Assembly (NCBI RefSeq): GCF_000023905.1
Contig: NC_013192.1
Coordinates: 930,001 to 994,000, forward strand
From: Leptotrichia buccalis C-1013-b
GTDB taxonomy: Bacteria; Fusobacteriota; Fusobacteriia; Fusobacteriales; Leptotrichiaceae
Direction of reading: 5' to 3'
Length of the DNA stretch: 64,000 nucleotides
Under the pieces are notes generated by a model. The model did not search any database and was not told where the DNA came from. It saw only the letters and a list, made by a program, of their open reading frames with translations. Both the position numbers and the translations under genes were made by a program. Positions 54,606-63,760 of the stretch are shown here, piece by piece; position 1 is the first letter of the stretch; each line of letters begins with the position of its first letter.

Positions 54606-56714
54606 TCAATCCCTGTGGCTAAGTTCCTTATACTCTATCATTTTTCCAGGTACAAATTCCTTTAGAACTTCCTGAAATGTACTTATTTTTGTAGATTGTC
54701 CACTTAACTTGATTAATGAATATTCAAATAGCATACCTTCCTTGTAATAGGTATTCAAGAATTTTCTAAGCATTGAATAAATATCTGATTTTAATATCTT
54801 TTCTATTTCCTTTATAGTAAAAATTTCATCAGGAAATTTATTTATCGTTTTAAATTTATCATTTTCCATTATATGAATATTCCATGTTTTCAATTCTGTT
54901 ATATGTAAATCTTTTTCTTTTTCCATAATTTTAGGAATGTCAAATCTTGTTCTCAATCTTCCGTCAGATGTAAAAAATTCTTTTTTCATATTTTCAGCGG
55001 CTTCCCACAGCATATAAAAATTATTCTTTATTTTTCTATATGATTCACTCATTTTATTTTCAAATTTTGAATATTTTGTAGGAATTATCTTTTCACTTTT
55101 TTCATATTCCTTATCTAAATTTTCAAATATTTTTTCTATTCCGTATTCATCTATAACTTTATAAATCATATCATTATCATATGGAATCAAGTCATTAACC
55201 GATATTTCATTATTTTCTGAATATTTCTCCGCAAGTACAACTTTCAAATATTGCATTAATCGGTATGTCAAATTATTTCCTCCAAAATTTTCATCCCCAT
55301 TTTCAAAACTTGTCTTTATATCAAGTTTATACGAAATTTTTCCATTTTCAATCACATATTTACAAGCCGCAAGATCCGTTGTTCCTCCTCCACAGTCTAT
55401 AATTAATGCACTGTATTCTTCGCCTTGTATATATCTTCCTTTTTTTATCTGATTTTCTATTGTGTTATACAGCACAGCTATCGCTTCATCCATAGCATTG
55501 TCTGTTATTATTTCATATTCATATTTCTTGCTGGTTACTTTTCCATCCTTCACATCAATAGAAAATATTTCCTGAAACATATTCAAAAACTGCTCCTTTA
55601 ACCTTACTGGACTGGAAGCATGTATTTTTTTAAATTTACACTTAAACATATATTCGGCTCTTTTTACGATATATTTCAAATATGCCTTTATAATTTCTTT
55701 TCTTTCTACAAATCTTATATTTCCAAATTCATCATTTATTTTCTCCACTTCATCATGATCATGCACCCATTTCTTTAATCCGTAAAAAAGAGAGCCGTTT
55801 ACAATGTAGTCATTCATTTCAAGTTTTTTAACCACATCATAGCCAAAAGAATATTTTATATTATTCTCATCACTGCAATCATCAACATAGGCTATTGTCG
55901 GCAATATTTCCCTGTATCTTCTTTCTCCGTCATTAAATTTTACATAATTTATTTCGTTTATTTTTATATTTCCATTCAGTATATCATTTGTCGGCAAATC
56001 CCTTACATAATTGGTATCCAGATATGCCCCAAGAGCAGTGTTAGAAGTTCCAAAATCTATACATAAAACTGTACTTGTTTCCTCTAGCTCCCTCACTTCA
56101 AAATTTTCAACATCGATTTTATAATAGTTTAATTTATAAGGATAGGTTGGTAAAGCATCATCTTTTTTTGTATTGTAAAATTTATAGATATGCTTTAAAT
56201 CAGATGACTTGAAGAATAGAAATGAAAATTTATTATTTCTTAACTTTTCTACCCTTAAAAACTCTGTCTTGCATGTCAAATAATATTCATCATTTTTTTC
56301 AAGATCCTTCTCAAGATTAAATATTCCACAAACATAATTATTTGCATTTACCAAAAATACATTTGCATTCCCAATTTTATCAGGAATAATTATCTTATAG
56401 TTATCTTCCCTCGTCAAATTCAAATCTTTATACAAAATTATCTTGTGTGGTATCTTTATCTCGTTTTCGTGGTGAATTCTAACACTTAATTTATCATCAA
56501 ACAGAGCCTGAACCATAGGAAGCCCATTTTCATTATATTTATTAATACTGTAATCTGGCCTTGCCCCTCTAAATTTTAACAGAATATTTATCAATTCCTC
56601 CCTAGTAGGATTCTCCAAATATATATCCACAAGTTTTTCCTCTACAGCAATCTGGTACATCTCGTTATACGACTTTCTTCTCAATTCGTCTTCATAAAAT
56701 AATCTCATTTTCAT
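54606..56714 (-). CDS. Hsp70/actin-fold ATPase of a contractile-injection-type island
   Basis: A 702-residue protein. An N-terminal helical domain and about 150 residues of unknown fold precede an Hsp70-type nucleotide domain: phosphate-1 loop VLCIDFGTSNTALGAY (217-230) and phosphate-2 ALIIDCGGGTTDLAACKY (436-453). The adenosine motif is weak. It lacks the usual Hsp70 substrate-binding domain, as do several Hsp70-like proteins coded beside VgrG-type genes. Its likely role is loading or folding of a secreted effector (inference). The C-terminus continues in another frame (54080-54605), so the gene carries a frameshift. It is the last gene of the operon, 79 bases after its neighbour. Confidence 0.8.
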   Translation of the reverse strand: MKMRLFYEDELRRKSYNEMYQIAVEEKLVDIYLENPTREELINILLKFRGARPDYSINKYNENGLPMVQALFDDKLSVRIHHENEIKIPHKIILYKDLNLTREDNYKIIIPDKIGNANVFLVNANNYVCGIFNLEKDLEKNDEYYLTCKTEFLRVEKLRNNKFSFLFFKSSDLKHIYKFYNTKKDDALPTYPYKLNYYKIDVENFEVRELEETSTVLCIDFGTSNTALGAYLDTNYVRDLPTNDILNGNIKINEINYVKFNDGERRYREILPTIAYVDDCSDENNIKYSFGYDVVKKLEMNDYIVNGSLFYGLKKWVHDHDEVEKINDEFGNIRFVERKEIIKAYLKYIVKRAEYMFKCKFKKIHASSPVRLKEQFLNMFQEIFSIDVKDGKVTSKKYEYEIITDNAMDEAIAVLYNTIENQIKKGRYIQGEEYSALIIDCGGGTTDLAACKYVIENGKISYKLDIKTSFENGDENFGGNNLTYRLMQYLKVVLAEKYSENNEISVNDLIPYDNDMIYKVIDEYGIEKIFENLDKEYEKSEKIIPTKYSKFENKMSESYRKIKNNFYMLWEAAENMKKEFFTSDGRLRTRFDIPKIMEKEKDLHITELKTWNIHIMENDKFKTINKFPDEIFTIKEIEKILKSDIYSMLRKFLNTYYKEGMLFEYSLIKLSGQSTKISTFQEVLKEFVPGKMIEYKELSHRD

Positions 56715-56793
56715 TTTTCCCTTTCTTCATCAATTCAGTTTTTATAACAAAATTTCTCTCATTCTATCCTGAACCCCTTAATTTAAATTAAAA

Positions 56794-57873
56794 CTACATA
56801 TCAAAAATTTCCTCAAAAACCTTCAAAACCTCTTTTTCTGAAATATATATCCTATCTCTTTCCCCTTCGATAAGTTCCAAGAATTCTATCTTATTCGTTT
56901 CTATATACCATTTTAACGTCTTAAAAATTTTAGGCTTTTCTGAAAATACTATCCCATCCACAAAATTTTCAAATTCATATCTATCAATTTCCTTTTTGTG
57001 TACCAATTTATCCAAATATTCAAACAATTCTCCAACTGCCTCATCATACGCTCTTCCCTCATCTTTCTCATTTTCATCAAATCCTTCAAGTTCCAGCACT
57101 CTTTTAGTCGAAGTAGTTAAGTTATAAAATTTAATTTCCTTATCCACTTCTATCTTTTCAACAGTTTCTGTTTCCGTATTATAAATATAGTATCCCTTTA
57201 TAAAAAAATCAAAATCAAATGGTTCTGTTTCAGGAAGTTCCAATATTTGTTTAAATCCGCTTTTAATCTGTTCAGGTGAACTTTTGCTTTCATCTAACCT
57301 TTCTTCAAAATTAATTTTTATTTTCTTTCTATGGACTTTTTTAGTAATGTAAGTCTTTAGTGTAGGTATGTTGTAACCTGAATAAATTTCAGGAGTTTTA
57401 GATTCAATTGTCTTATTTCCAATATCTTTTATTTCATCTATTTTAAATAGGTAAGGAAATATACTGGTTTCTTCCATTTCCTGTTCAAGATTTTCATATT
57501 TTAAACTTTCTTTCATTGCAAAAAGTATTTTATTAATAGCTTCAATTTTAGCTGGATATTTTCTGAAATAATCAAAAGTTTTCTCATTTAACTTTTTTAA
57601 AAAAACATCTTTATTTACTACATAAAACTTTTTATCTTCCAGTATTATTTCCAATGGATTAAAATATTCTTTAAGTTTATTATAAAAAGAAATATTAAAA
57701 TTATTATCTGGAATATTTTCCTCTGTTTTCTCATCAACTTTTTTTAAAATCAATAATGAATTATCATCTTTTAAAGATATTTCATAATATCCTGTACTTT
57801 CATTTGTATTCAATATATCTTCATTATTTTTTATTATTTCTGAATCAGTGTAGATATAATTATTTATTTTCAT
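56794..57873 (-). CDS. Unknown protein of the injection-type island
   Basis: A 359-residue acidic, soluble protein without signal or membrane segments and with no family I recognise. It opens with strand-like sequence (GYYEISLKDDNSLLILKKVDE), has a basic patch in the middle (KTYITKKVHRKKIKINF) and a helical, acidic C-terminus. It lies 15 bases downstream of the DUF4280 gene with AAGGATGG before the ATG, so it is made together with it. An adaptor/chaperone or immunity protein for that neighbour is possible, but nothing in the sequence proves it. Confidence 0.65.
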   Translation of the reverse strand: MKINNYIYTDSEIIKNNEDILNTNESTGYYEISLKDDNSLLILKKVDEKTEENIPDNNFNISFYNKLKEYFNPLEIILEDKKFYVVNKDVFLKKLNEKTFDYFRKYPAKIEAINKILFAMKESLKYENLEQEMEETSIFPYLFKIDEIKDIGNKTIESKTPEIYSGYNIPTLKTYITKKVHRKKIKINFEERLDESKSSPEQIKSGFKQILELPETEPFDFDFFIKGYYIYNTETETVEKIEVDKEIKFYNLTTSTKRVLELEGFDENEKDEGRAYDEAVGELFEYLDKLVHKKEIDRYEFENFVDGIVFSEKPKIFKTLKWYIETNKIEFLELIEGERDRIYISEKEVLKVFEEIFDM

Positions 57874-57888
57874 TATCTATTGCCATCC

Positions 57889-59187
57889 TTATTTTTTTTC
57901 TTCTCTTTTATAATTTGGATTTTTTACCCTCGTTAAAAAGGGATTTTTAGCATATTCTATATTTACCATAAAATTATAATCTTCAGAATTTATTTTACCA
58001 ATTTTTTTTTCAATTTGAGAATTCACAAGTGTTTTTGAAGTCTTTTTTGGCTCTAAATTAAAACCAACAATCTCCTTTTTTACATCTGCGTTTATTTCTA
58101 TAGTATAATCTGGTAATTTGGGATTTTTTATATTGTTATTTTTCAGTTTAATATGTATTTTGCTATTTTCATTAATTAATTTTATATCTTCTTCTAAATT
58201 ACTATAATTAAATTTGACCGAATCTTTATAATTCATTACAGGTGCTATCAAAAAGTCATTTGTTCCTACAACTACATTTGACCAGTAATTTAGATTTTCT
58301 TTGCTTACATTTTTTCCAAGAACTTTTGAACCTAGACTGATTGTTCCTTTACCCATATTCAATAATATATCTTCTCCTGTCCAAATATTAACCAAATCCC
58401 TTCCACCAGAAAATACAGAATAACCTCCAGCAACTACATTGCCATCTATTATTTCAATAATTCCACTTCCAATAGAAAAAGTTGGATAAATAGATTTTAC
58501 AACTTTTTTTCCAGCTGGATTCCAACCAAAAGGAGAAAAAATTTTATCCCATTTCGCTTCTTCTATTTCAGGATCTTGTCCATTATCTGTAAATGTAATC
58601 TTGGCATCTGGAAATATTCCACAAACCAGTCTTGAGCCTTTTATCAAAACATTAGCACCATCTATAATTACATCATCTGAAAAATTTACCCATCCCAATA
58701 TATGATTTTTTAATTCACAAGGCTTTCCACAATTAGCAGCACAATTAAGTCCTGGTTTTATTTCAAAATTTTCTGGTTTTAAATCAACAGTTGTTCCAGC
58801 CGCATCAATTCCCATCAAATAAACTTTTGCTTTAGGAACTTTAAAAGTAATCATATCATTAACTTCATCCTCATTGGTTGCTGAAAAATCAGGTTTCATT
58901 AAAACTATCTTACTTGATATATCCTGCACCATTGAACCAAATATCCCCATACTACATTTCATAGTTGCCCCATCACAAATAATAGTACTTTCATCTCCTT
59001 TCGCAACAGGAACTCTACCTAATTCAGCAATTTGATTATTAACAGCATCTCTGTTTATTTTATCTTTTTCTGCTTCTTCTTTTTTTCTAGCTTCTGCTTC
59101 TTTTATTGCTTCAGCTGTTTGTCTTCGGCTTCTCTCTAAACCTGACATACTTGAATCATACATTCCTTGATACTTCTCTCTAGCCAT
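57889..59187 (-). CDS. DUF4280 (PAAR-like) protein with long C-terminal extension
   Basis: 432 residues. The N-terminus is a charged helix (about 1-48). Residues 64-200 form a PAAR-like DUF4280 domain: TIICDGATMKCSMG with Cys71 and Cys78, CAANCGKPCELKNHILGWVNF and the repeated GANVLIKGSRLVCG, with the cysteines and hydrophobic repeats typical of a spike tip that caps VgrG. The remaining 230 residues (from about 205) have no recognised fold, and a C-terminal effector or adaptor domain is plausible. GAAAGGGAG precedes the ATG. It follows the Sel1 gene by 5 bases. Confidence 0.8.
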   Translation of the reverse strand: MAREKYQGMYDSSMSGLERSRRQTAEAIKEAEARKKEEAEKDKINRDAVNNQIAELGRVPVAKGDESTIICDGATMKCSMGIFGSMVQDISSKIVLMKPDFSATNEDEVNDMITFKVPKAKVYLMGIDAAGTTVDLKPENFEIKPGLNCAANCGKPCELKNHILGWVNFSDDVIIDGANVLIKGSRLVCGIFPDAKITFTDNGQDPEIEEAKWDKIFSPFGWNPAGKKVVKSIYPTFSIGSGIIEIIDGNVVAGGYSVFSGGRDLVNIWTGEDILLNMGKGTISLGSKVLGKNVSKENLNYWSNVVVGTNDFLIAPVMNYKDSVKFNYSNLEEDIKLINENSKIHIKLKNNNIKNPKLPDYTIEINADVKKEIVGFNLEPKKTSKTLVNSQIEKKIGKINSEDYNFMVNIEYAKNPFLTRVKNPNYKREEKK

Positions 59188-59192
59188 TAATA

Positions 59193-60260
59193 TTATTTCT
59201 CCCTTTCTAATCTTTTTAACTCTTTCAATGCCTCTTTATCTCCTACTTCTGAAGCTTTTTTATACCATTTCATTGCATTTTCTTTATTCTCTAAAACTTC
59301 ATATGCCAATCCTAAATTAAACATAGAACTTTTATGTCCTTTATTAGCAGCTATAAGATAGTATTTTACAGCAAGCTCGTGATAATATTTATATGTATTA
59401 TTATGTCCTTCAAGACTAGAATAATGAAGCCCCAATGTATATGCCGATTTTACTTCCCCCATTTCAGCCCCTTTTTTTAAAAATTGAAAAGATTTTTCTT
59501 TATTTTTTAATCCGCCTTTTGCTTCATATAAAAGATATAATCCAAAATAACCATCTGGATTTCCTTCTTTTATCAATTCATTAAATATTGCTTCTGATTT
59601 TTTATAATTTTTTTTAGTTTTGTAGTACAAACCTGTATAATACTTACCATTTCCATCTTTAAAACCAAGCTCTTGAAATAATTTTGTCGCTTTATCATAT
59701 TCACCCATTTTTCCATATAAAAGAGCAAGGTTGTGTTTAGCAGATTTTTGGTTCTTTTCTACTGCCATAAGATAATATTTTTTGGCTTCACCATAATTTT
59801 GCTTTTCATCAAAATATAATGCAAAATTATATATTTCATCAGGATTTTGTGTTTTTTCTATCGCTAATTTTTCCCATTTTTCATAATTAGGGTAATCTTT
59901 AATTCCATAATAATAATCTGCTAAATATCTTAATGCTTCAGGCTTATATTTTGCTAATTTTTCAAAATACATAATTCCAATTTCTGGATTTTTATCATAA
60001 TTCATTTTAGCTATTGACAACATTGTTGTTAAATCATTTTCATTCATATTATCATTAATCTTAGCTAATTCTTCTTCAATTTTTTTCATAACATCGCCAT
60101 TTATGTTAATCTTTTTTGTCTTTTGTATATCTTTCTGTTCATTTTTTTCTTCATTTTCTTTATATCTTTTCAAATGTAAATGAAAATTATAAAAACACAT
60201 TGAAAAAAAAATTCCACAGAATAAAATAAATTTCATTAATTCCTTTTTTTTAATTATCAT
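59193..60260 (-). CDS. Membrane-anchored Sel1/TPR repeat protein
   Basis: 355 residues. A single N-terminal membrane helix (about 9-25) is followed by a charged linker and about seven Sel1/TPR-like repeats, e.g. AKKYYLMAVEKNQKSAKHNLALLYGKMGEYDKA and AMKWYKKASEVGDKEALKELKRLE. The repeats would lie outside the inner membrane. Such proteins act as scaffolds or inhibitors in secretion loci; Sel1 proteins commonly accompany T6SS effectors. ATG shares a base with the stop of the preceding gene (TAATG). Confidence 0.85.
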   Translation of the reverse strand: MIIKKKELMKFILFCGIFFSMCFYNFHLHLKRYKENEEKNEQKDIQKTKKININGDVMKKIEEELAKINDNMNENDLTTMLSIAKMNYDKNPEIGIMYFEKLAKYKPEALRYLADYYYGIKDYPNYEKWEKLAIEKTQNPDEIYNFALYFDEKQNYGEAKKYYLMAVEKNQKSAKHNLALLYGKMGEYDKATKLFQELGFKDGNGKYYTGLYYKTKKNYKKSEAIFNELIKEGNPDGYFGLYLLYEAKGGLKNKEKSFQFLKKGAEMGEVKSAYTLGLHYSSLEGHNNTYKYYHELAVKYYLIAANKGHKSSMFNLGLAYEVLENKENAMKWYKKASEVGDKEALKELKRLEREK

Positions 60261-61063
60261 TATACCACATCTCCTATTTTATTCATTTCAAAAATTTCAT
60301 ATCGATTCCCTATTTTCAAATTTATAAAAATTTCAATTCTTTTAATTTTTTTATTTTCTTTTTTTAAATTTAACAAATAAGAAAATTCATAGTTTTTTAC
60401 ATCTGAATCATACTCACTTTTTATTTTTTGAATAAAATCTAACTTACCTATTTTTTCTTCATCTATTTCACCAATAATTTCAATATTCCCATTTTCTATT
60501 TTTTCTTTTATCTTTACAGGAATACTAAGATTATTTATAAACCCGTTCAAGTAAAATCCTTTTTCTGCCCTTGAAAATTCTTCATTTTTAAAATATGGAT
60601 TCCCAAATAAACATTTTATTAATGCAGATTCATTTATTCCTGCAAAAAATTGGGTATCATCTTCCTTTTCTAAAACTTCTCTGATTTCTTTAAGTTCTTG
60701 TTTTAAACGATACCTATTTTTACAGGCTTCCTCTATAATTCCAAATCTATACAAAATATTATCTTTATTTATTGCCTTACAATAAAAACTTTCTGTATCT
60801 AAATAAAGTATTAATGAACTAAATATTTCAAACATAAACACATCGGGAGGTTCTATATTCATATTATTTCTTTTAACTTCTATATTTTCTTCCAAAAGAT
60901 GAAATAATTCAAAGTTACCATTTTTTTCACTGCTATTTTTTAAATTTGTTAAATATACTTCTGAATTATATTCAAAAAGTTTATTATTTATTCGATTAAA
61001 TCTATCTTTAAATCCTTTTTTTAGTTCAAATTTATATTTATCCATATAAATCGTATTCTCCAT
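60260..61063 (-). CDS. Unknown protein between VgrG-like and Sel1 genes
   Basis: 267 residues, acidic/basic mixed, without signal or membrane segments. No family recognised. Visible features are a helical N-terminal half (KELREIREVLEKE-like segments) and FFAGINESALIKCLFGNPYF, then strand-rich C-terminal sequence (RIEIFINLKIGNRYEIFEMNKI). GGAGGG before the ATG, 8 bases after the VgrG-like gene. Position suggests an adaptor that links VgrG with its cargo. Confidence 0.65.
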   Translation of the reverse strand: MENTIYMDKYKFELKKGFKDRFNRINNKLFEYNSEVYLTNLKNSSEKNGNFELFHLLEENIEVKRNNMNIEPPDVFMFEIFSSLILYLDTESFYCKAINKDNILYRFGIIEEACKNRYRLKQELKEIREVLEKEDDTQFFAGINESALIKCLFGNPYFKNEEFSRAEKGFYLNGFINNLSIPVKIKEKIENGNIEIIGEIDEEKIGKLDFIQKIKSEYDSDVKNYEFSYLLNLKKENKKIKRIEIFINLKIGNRYEIFEMNKIGDVV

Positions 61064-61071
61064 AAGCCCTC

Positions 61072-62742
61072 CTATCCATTAATCAGTACATTACTTCCGC
61101 CATTTACTACTGAAAAGCCGTTAGAATTTACTTCTGTATCTCCATTTGACTGTATGCTTGTATTTCCTTGTGAAGTTTGAGAAATATTTCCAGCTACAAG
61201 AGTTTTACTTCCTTCTACTATTTCTGTATAACTTTTTGCATTATTACTTATATTCCCAGCACTCTCTGAAATACTATCCGCACTTTCCGATATACTACTC
61301 GCACTCTGTGATATACTTTCTGCCGCCGTCGTTGACAAACTATTAGTCGCAAGCACCATATTAAAGTCCGAATCTCCAACATGATAATTCCTATTAGCCA
61401 CATCAGTAAATCTACCATTCCCGTCATTATTCAAAGCTCCTATTACAAAAGCCTTTGTCTCATTTCCGTTTGGAAAATAAAGTGCTACTCTGTCATTTAC
61501 TTCTGGTGCTGGTGTAAATCCTGTATTTGTCTGGCTATATGGTGTTACATATGGAAAATAACTTTTCCCAGCATACTTATCCTCAAAGGATTGCCCATTT
61601 TCTCCCAAATCTATAAGTCCTTCTGTTAAATTTAATGTCATAACTGCAATATCTTTTGTCTTGACTTTTTCTTTTGTATTTTCATTCTGATTATTTTCAG
61701 TTTTCTCTATATATTTATTAAGTGGTTTTGCTCCAATCTTTCTTCCCTCAAGATTATCCGAACTTCTATCACTTCTTCCGTGATTGCTCTTGCTTTCATC
61801 TGTTCTTGCAATATGCACTGTTCTTGCTTCTATTACTGCTCCTCTTATCTTTTCATGCGGTATTGGATCTACAAAGTAGTCTGTCTGTTTTCCAAGTATA
61901 TATTCACATTTTAATGTGTTTCCCTCATTATAAATTTTATTTTCAAGAACATAGTAATCGTTTTCTACTTCTTCTCCTGACACTCTGTTTCTAGTCTTTA
62001 ATTTTATTGGTGTCGCTACTGGATAAACTTCTGTCCCTGTTATTTTAAAATATGTTCTCTCTTCTTTTGTTCTTTTCCCAAATTGAGAATACTTTAAGTT
62101 TGGTGTCTGTGTTGGCATATTCTTAAAAAATCCTACAAATACCTTATCTGAGTATGCCATTACTGGCTGTCCTGTATACGATGCTATTCTTTTTAAATAT
62201 TCCCAGTCTGTTTCATTATACTGGATTGTCATTCTTGGTACTAACTGCATATCTTCACCAACATTTACAATTTTTCCATCATTTGTACCGTAATTCCCAT
62301 TTATTTCCTCCGCTATCGCTGAATATGTTAATGTCGGATCTTGAAATGAACGGTATCTCGGTATTCTATCCAAAAGAATACTTTTTGAAATTGCTGTAAT
62401 TTCTACTGTCAAGGCTCCTGCTGTAGTTTCATTTATTTGAAGTTCTTTTATTACTCCATTTAGAAATATTTTTTCTGTTGAATTTCCAGTATTATCAGCA
62501 ATATTACTTCTTCCCAGTATTTTTATCTCCTTATCCCCTTTTCTGTCTATCAAGGCATCGTATAAACTTAACTGGTTTACTGAACCAATATACTTTATTT
62601 TACCAATTGTATGTTCCCCTATCCTTGAATCAATTTCCAGTTTCATATCTCTCCAAAGTATCTGCTGTCCATCTATTTCTATTTTTATTCTTTCTGCCGA
62701 AAAAAACTCCACTGGTTTTTGGTTGTTTAAATTATTATTCAT
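61072..62742 (-). CDS. VgrG-like / phage late-control D (gp27-gp5) spike protein
   Basis: 556 residues. The N-terminal 330 residues match the phage gpD/VgrG hub (WRDMKLEIDSRIGEHTIGKIKY, LVPRMTIQYNETDWEYLKRIASYTGQPVMAYSD). The OB-fold gp5-like domain follows (LTEGLIDLGENGQ, VNDRVALYFPNGNETKAFVIGALNNDG). At 470-500 comes an unusual tail of ISxSAxS repeats, then a short Asn/Gly/Ser-rich beta stretch ending GGSNVLING, the needle. Middle residues 325-370 are an inserted charged linker. It would form the trimeric spike under the PAAR-like tip encoded three genes on. Confidence 0.87.
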   Translation of the reverse strand: MNNNLNNQKPVEFFSAERIKIEIDGQQILWRDMKLEIDSRIGEHTIGKIKYIGSVNQLSLYDALIDRKGDKEIKILGRSNIADNTGNSTEKIFLNGVIKELQINETTAGALTVEITAISKSILLDRIPRYRSFQDPTLTYSAIAEEINGNYGTNDGKIVNVGEDMQLVPRMTIQYNETDWEYLKRIASYTGQPVMAYSDKVFVGFFKNMPTQTPNLKYSQFGKRTKEERTYFKITGTEVYPVATPIKLKTRNRVSGEEVENDYYVLENKIYNEGNTLKCEYILGKQTDYFVDPIPHEKIRGAVIEARTVHIARTDESKSNHGRSDRSSDNLEGRKIGAKPLNKYIEKTENNQNENTKEKVKTKDIAVMTLNLTEGLIDLGENGQSFEDKYAGKSYFPYVTPYSQTNTGFTPAPEVNDRVALYFPNGNETKAFVIGALNNDGNGRFTDVANRNYHVGDSDFNMVLATNSLSTTAAESISQSASSISESADSISESAGNISNNAKSYTEIVEGSKTLVAGNISQTSQGNTSIQSNGDTEVNSNGFSVVNGGSNVLING

Positions 62743-62788
62743 TTCATATCACTTCTTTCTCTTTAAAAATTTTTTCTTCCATACATTT

Positions 62789-63652
62789 CTAAATGTCCTT
62801 AAAATCTAATTTTTCAAATTCCGATTTCATTTCAACAACATTGTTAAATCTGCCCTTTATCTCTACTTCCATTCCCTTTTCAATAAATTTTCTTATATCC
62901 TCACTTATATCTTCATCAAAAATCAATTCAGGATTATAGAATCTTTTTAATACTTCATCTGGTTTCTTTTTAGTTATCATAAAATATAGTAATGCCGAAA
63001 GGCTATATATATCCGTTCTTTCATCATTTTCAGCTTTTAATGAGTACATTTCAAGGGGAGAGTATCCGTCTGTTACTTTTATATATGTTCCATTTTTTTC
63101 ATCAAAATATATGCTTGATCCAAAATCTATTATTTTTATTTTATTTTTCTTATTGATTAATATATTTGAAGGCTTTACATCCCTATGAATTATTTTTTCG
63201 TTATGAATTTTTATAAATATATCTAAAATATCAAAATATATTTTTTTTATATCTTCACCTTTTACATTTTCTTCATTAAGTATATACTGTTTTAATGTTG
63301 GAAAATTAAAATATTCCTCGACAATATAAACTGTCTTATTTTCCTTAAAATAATCAAACAATTCAATTATTCTACTTTTAGAGTTTGAATCAAGTACATT
63401 ATGCAGATGTGCCAATATTTCCGCTTCCCTGTCAAAACTTTCCTTTACTTCCTTTAATCTATCCTCATATTTTTTAGTAAAAACTTCCTGATTCGCTCCC
63501 CTGATAACTAGCTGTGATGGAAAACATTCTTTTATAACATATCTTTTTTTCTTGTTAAATGTTAAATATACATTTGAAAAATCACTTTCTGCAATCACCT
63601 GTTTTATTTCATATTTATTTTTCAACTTATAATTTACTGGTAAATAATTCAT
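62789..63652 (-). CDS. Serine/threonine protein kinase, PpkA-like
   Basis: 287 residues: a bare Hanks-type kinase domain. The lysine is Lys41 (RYVIKECF), the catalytic loop HRDVKPSNIL (156-165), DFG 176-178 and the APE-like region YSPLEMYSLKAENDERTDIYSL. The glycine loop is degenerate (AESDFSNVY instead of GxGxxGxV). No membrane helix or sensor domain is present. Kinases of this kind regulate T6SS firing (PpkA). AAGGAG before the ATG; 46 bases upstream of the VgrG-like gene. Confidence 0.88.
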   Translation of the reverse strand: MNYLPVNYKLKNKYEIKQVIAESDFSNVYLTFNKKKRYVIKECFPSQLVIRGANQEVFTKKYEDRLKEVKESFDREAEILAHLHNVLDSNSKSRIIELFDYFKENKTVYIVEEYFNFPTLKQYILNEENVKGEDIKKIYFDILDIFIKIHNEKIIHRDVKPSNILINKKNKIKIIDFGSSIYFDEKNGTYIKVTDGYSPLEMYSLKAENDERTDIYSLSALLYFMITKKKPDEVLKRFYNPELIFDEDISEDIRKFIEKGMEVEIKGRFNNVVEMKSEFEKLDFKDI

Positions 63653-63760
63653 AAAAACTCCTTTTTTCTAATATTAAATTTTTATTTAATTAATAAGTTT
63701 ATAATCAACCTTCTATATCTCGTTTTAAACTAAAATTACTATACAACAAAAATATTCTGA
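63653..63760. other. Short AT-rich spacer
   Basis: About 108 bases with no recognised signal apart from the kinase ribosome site. Confidence 0.4.
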
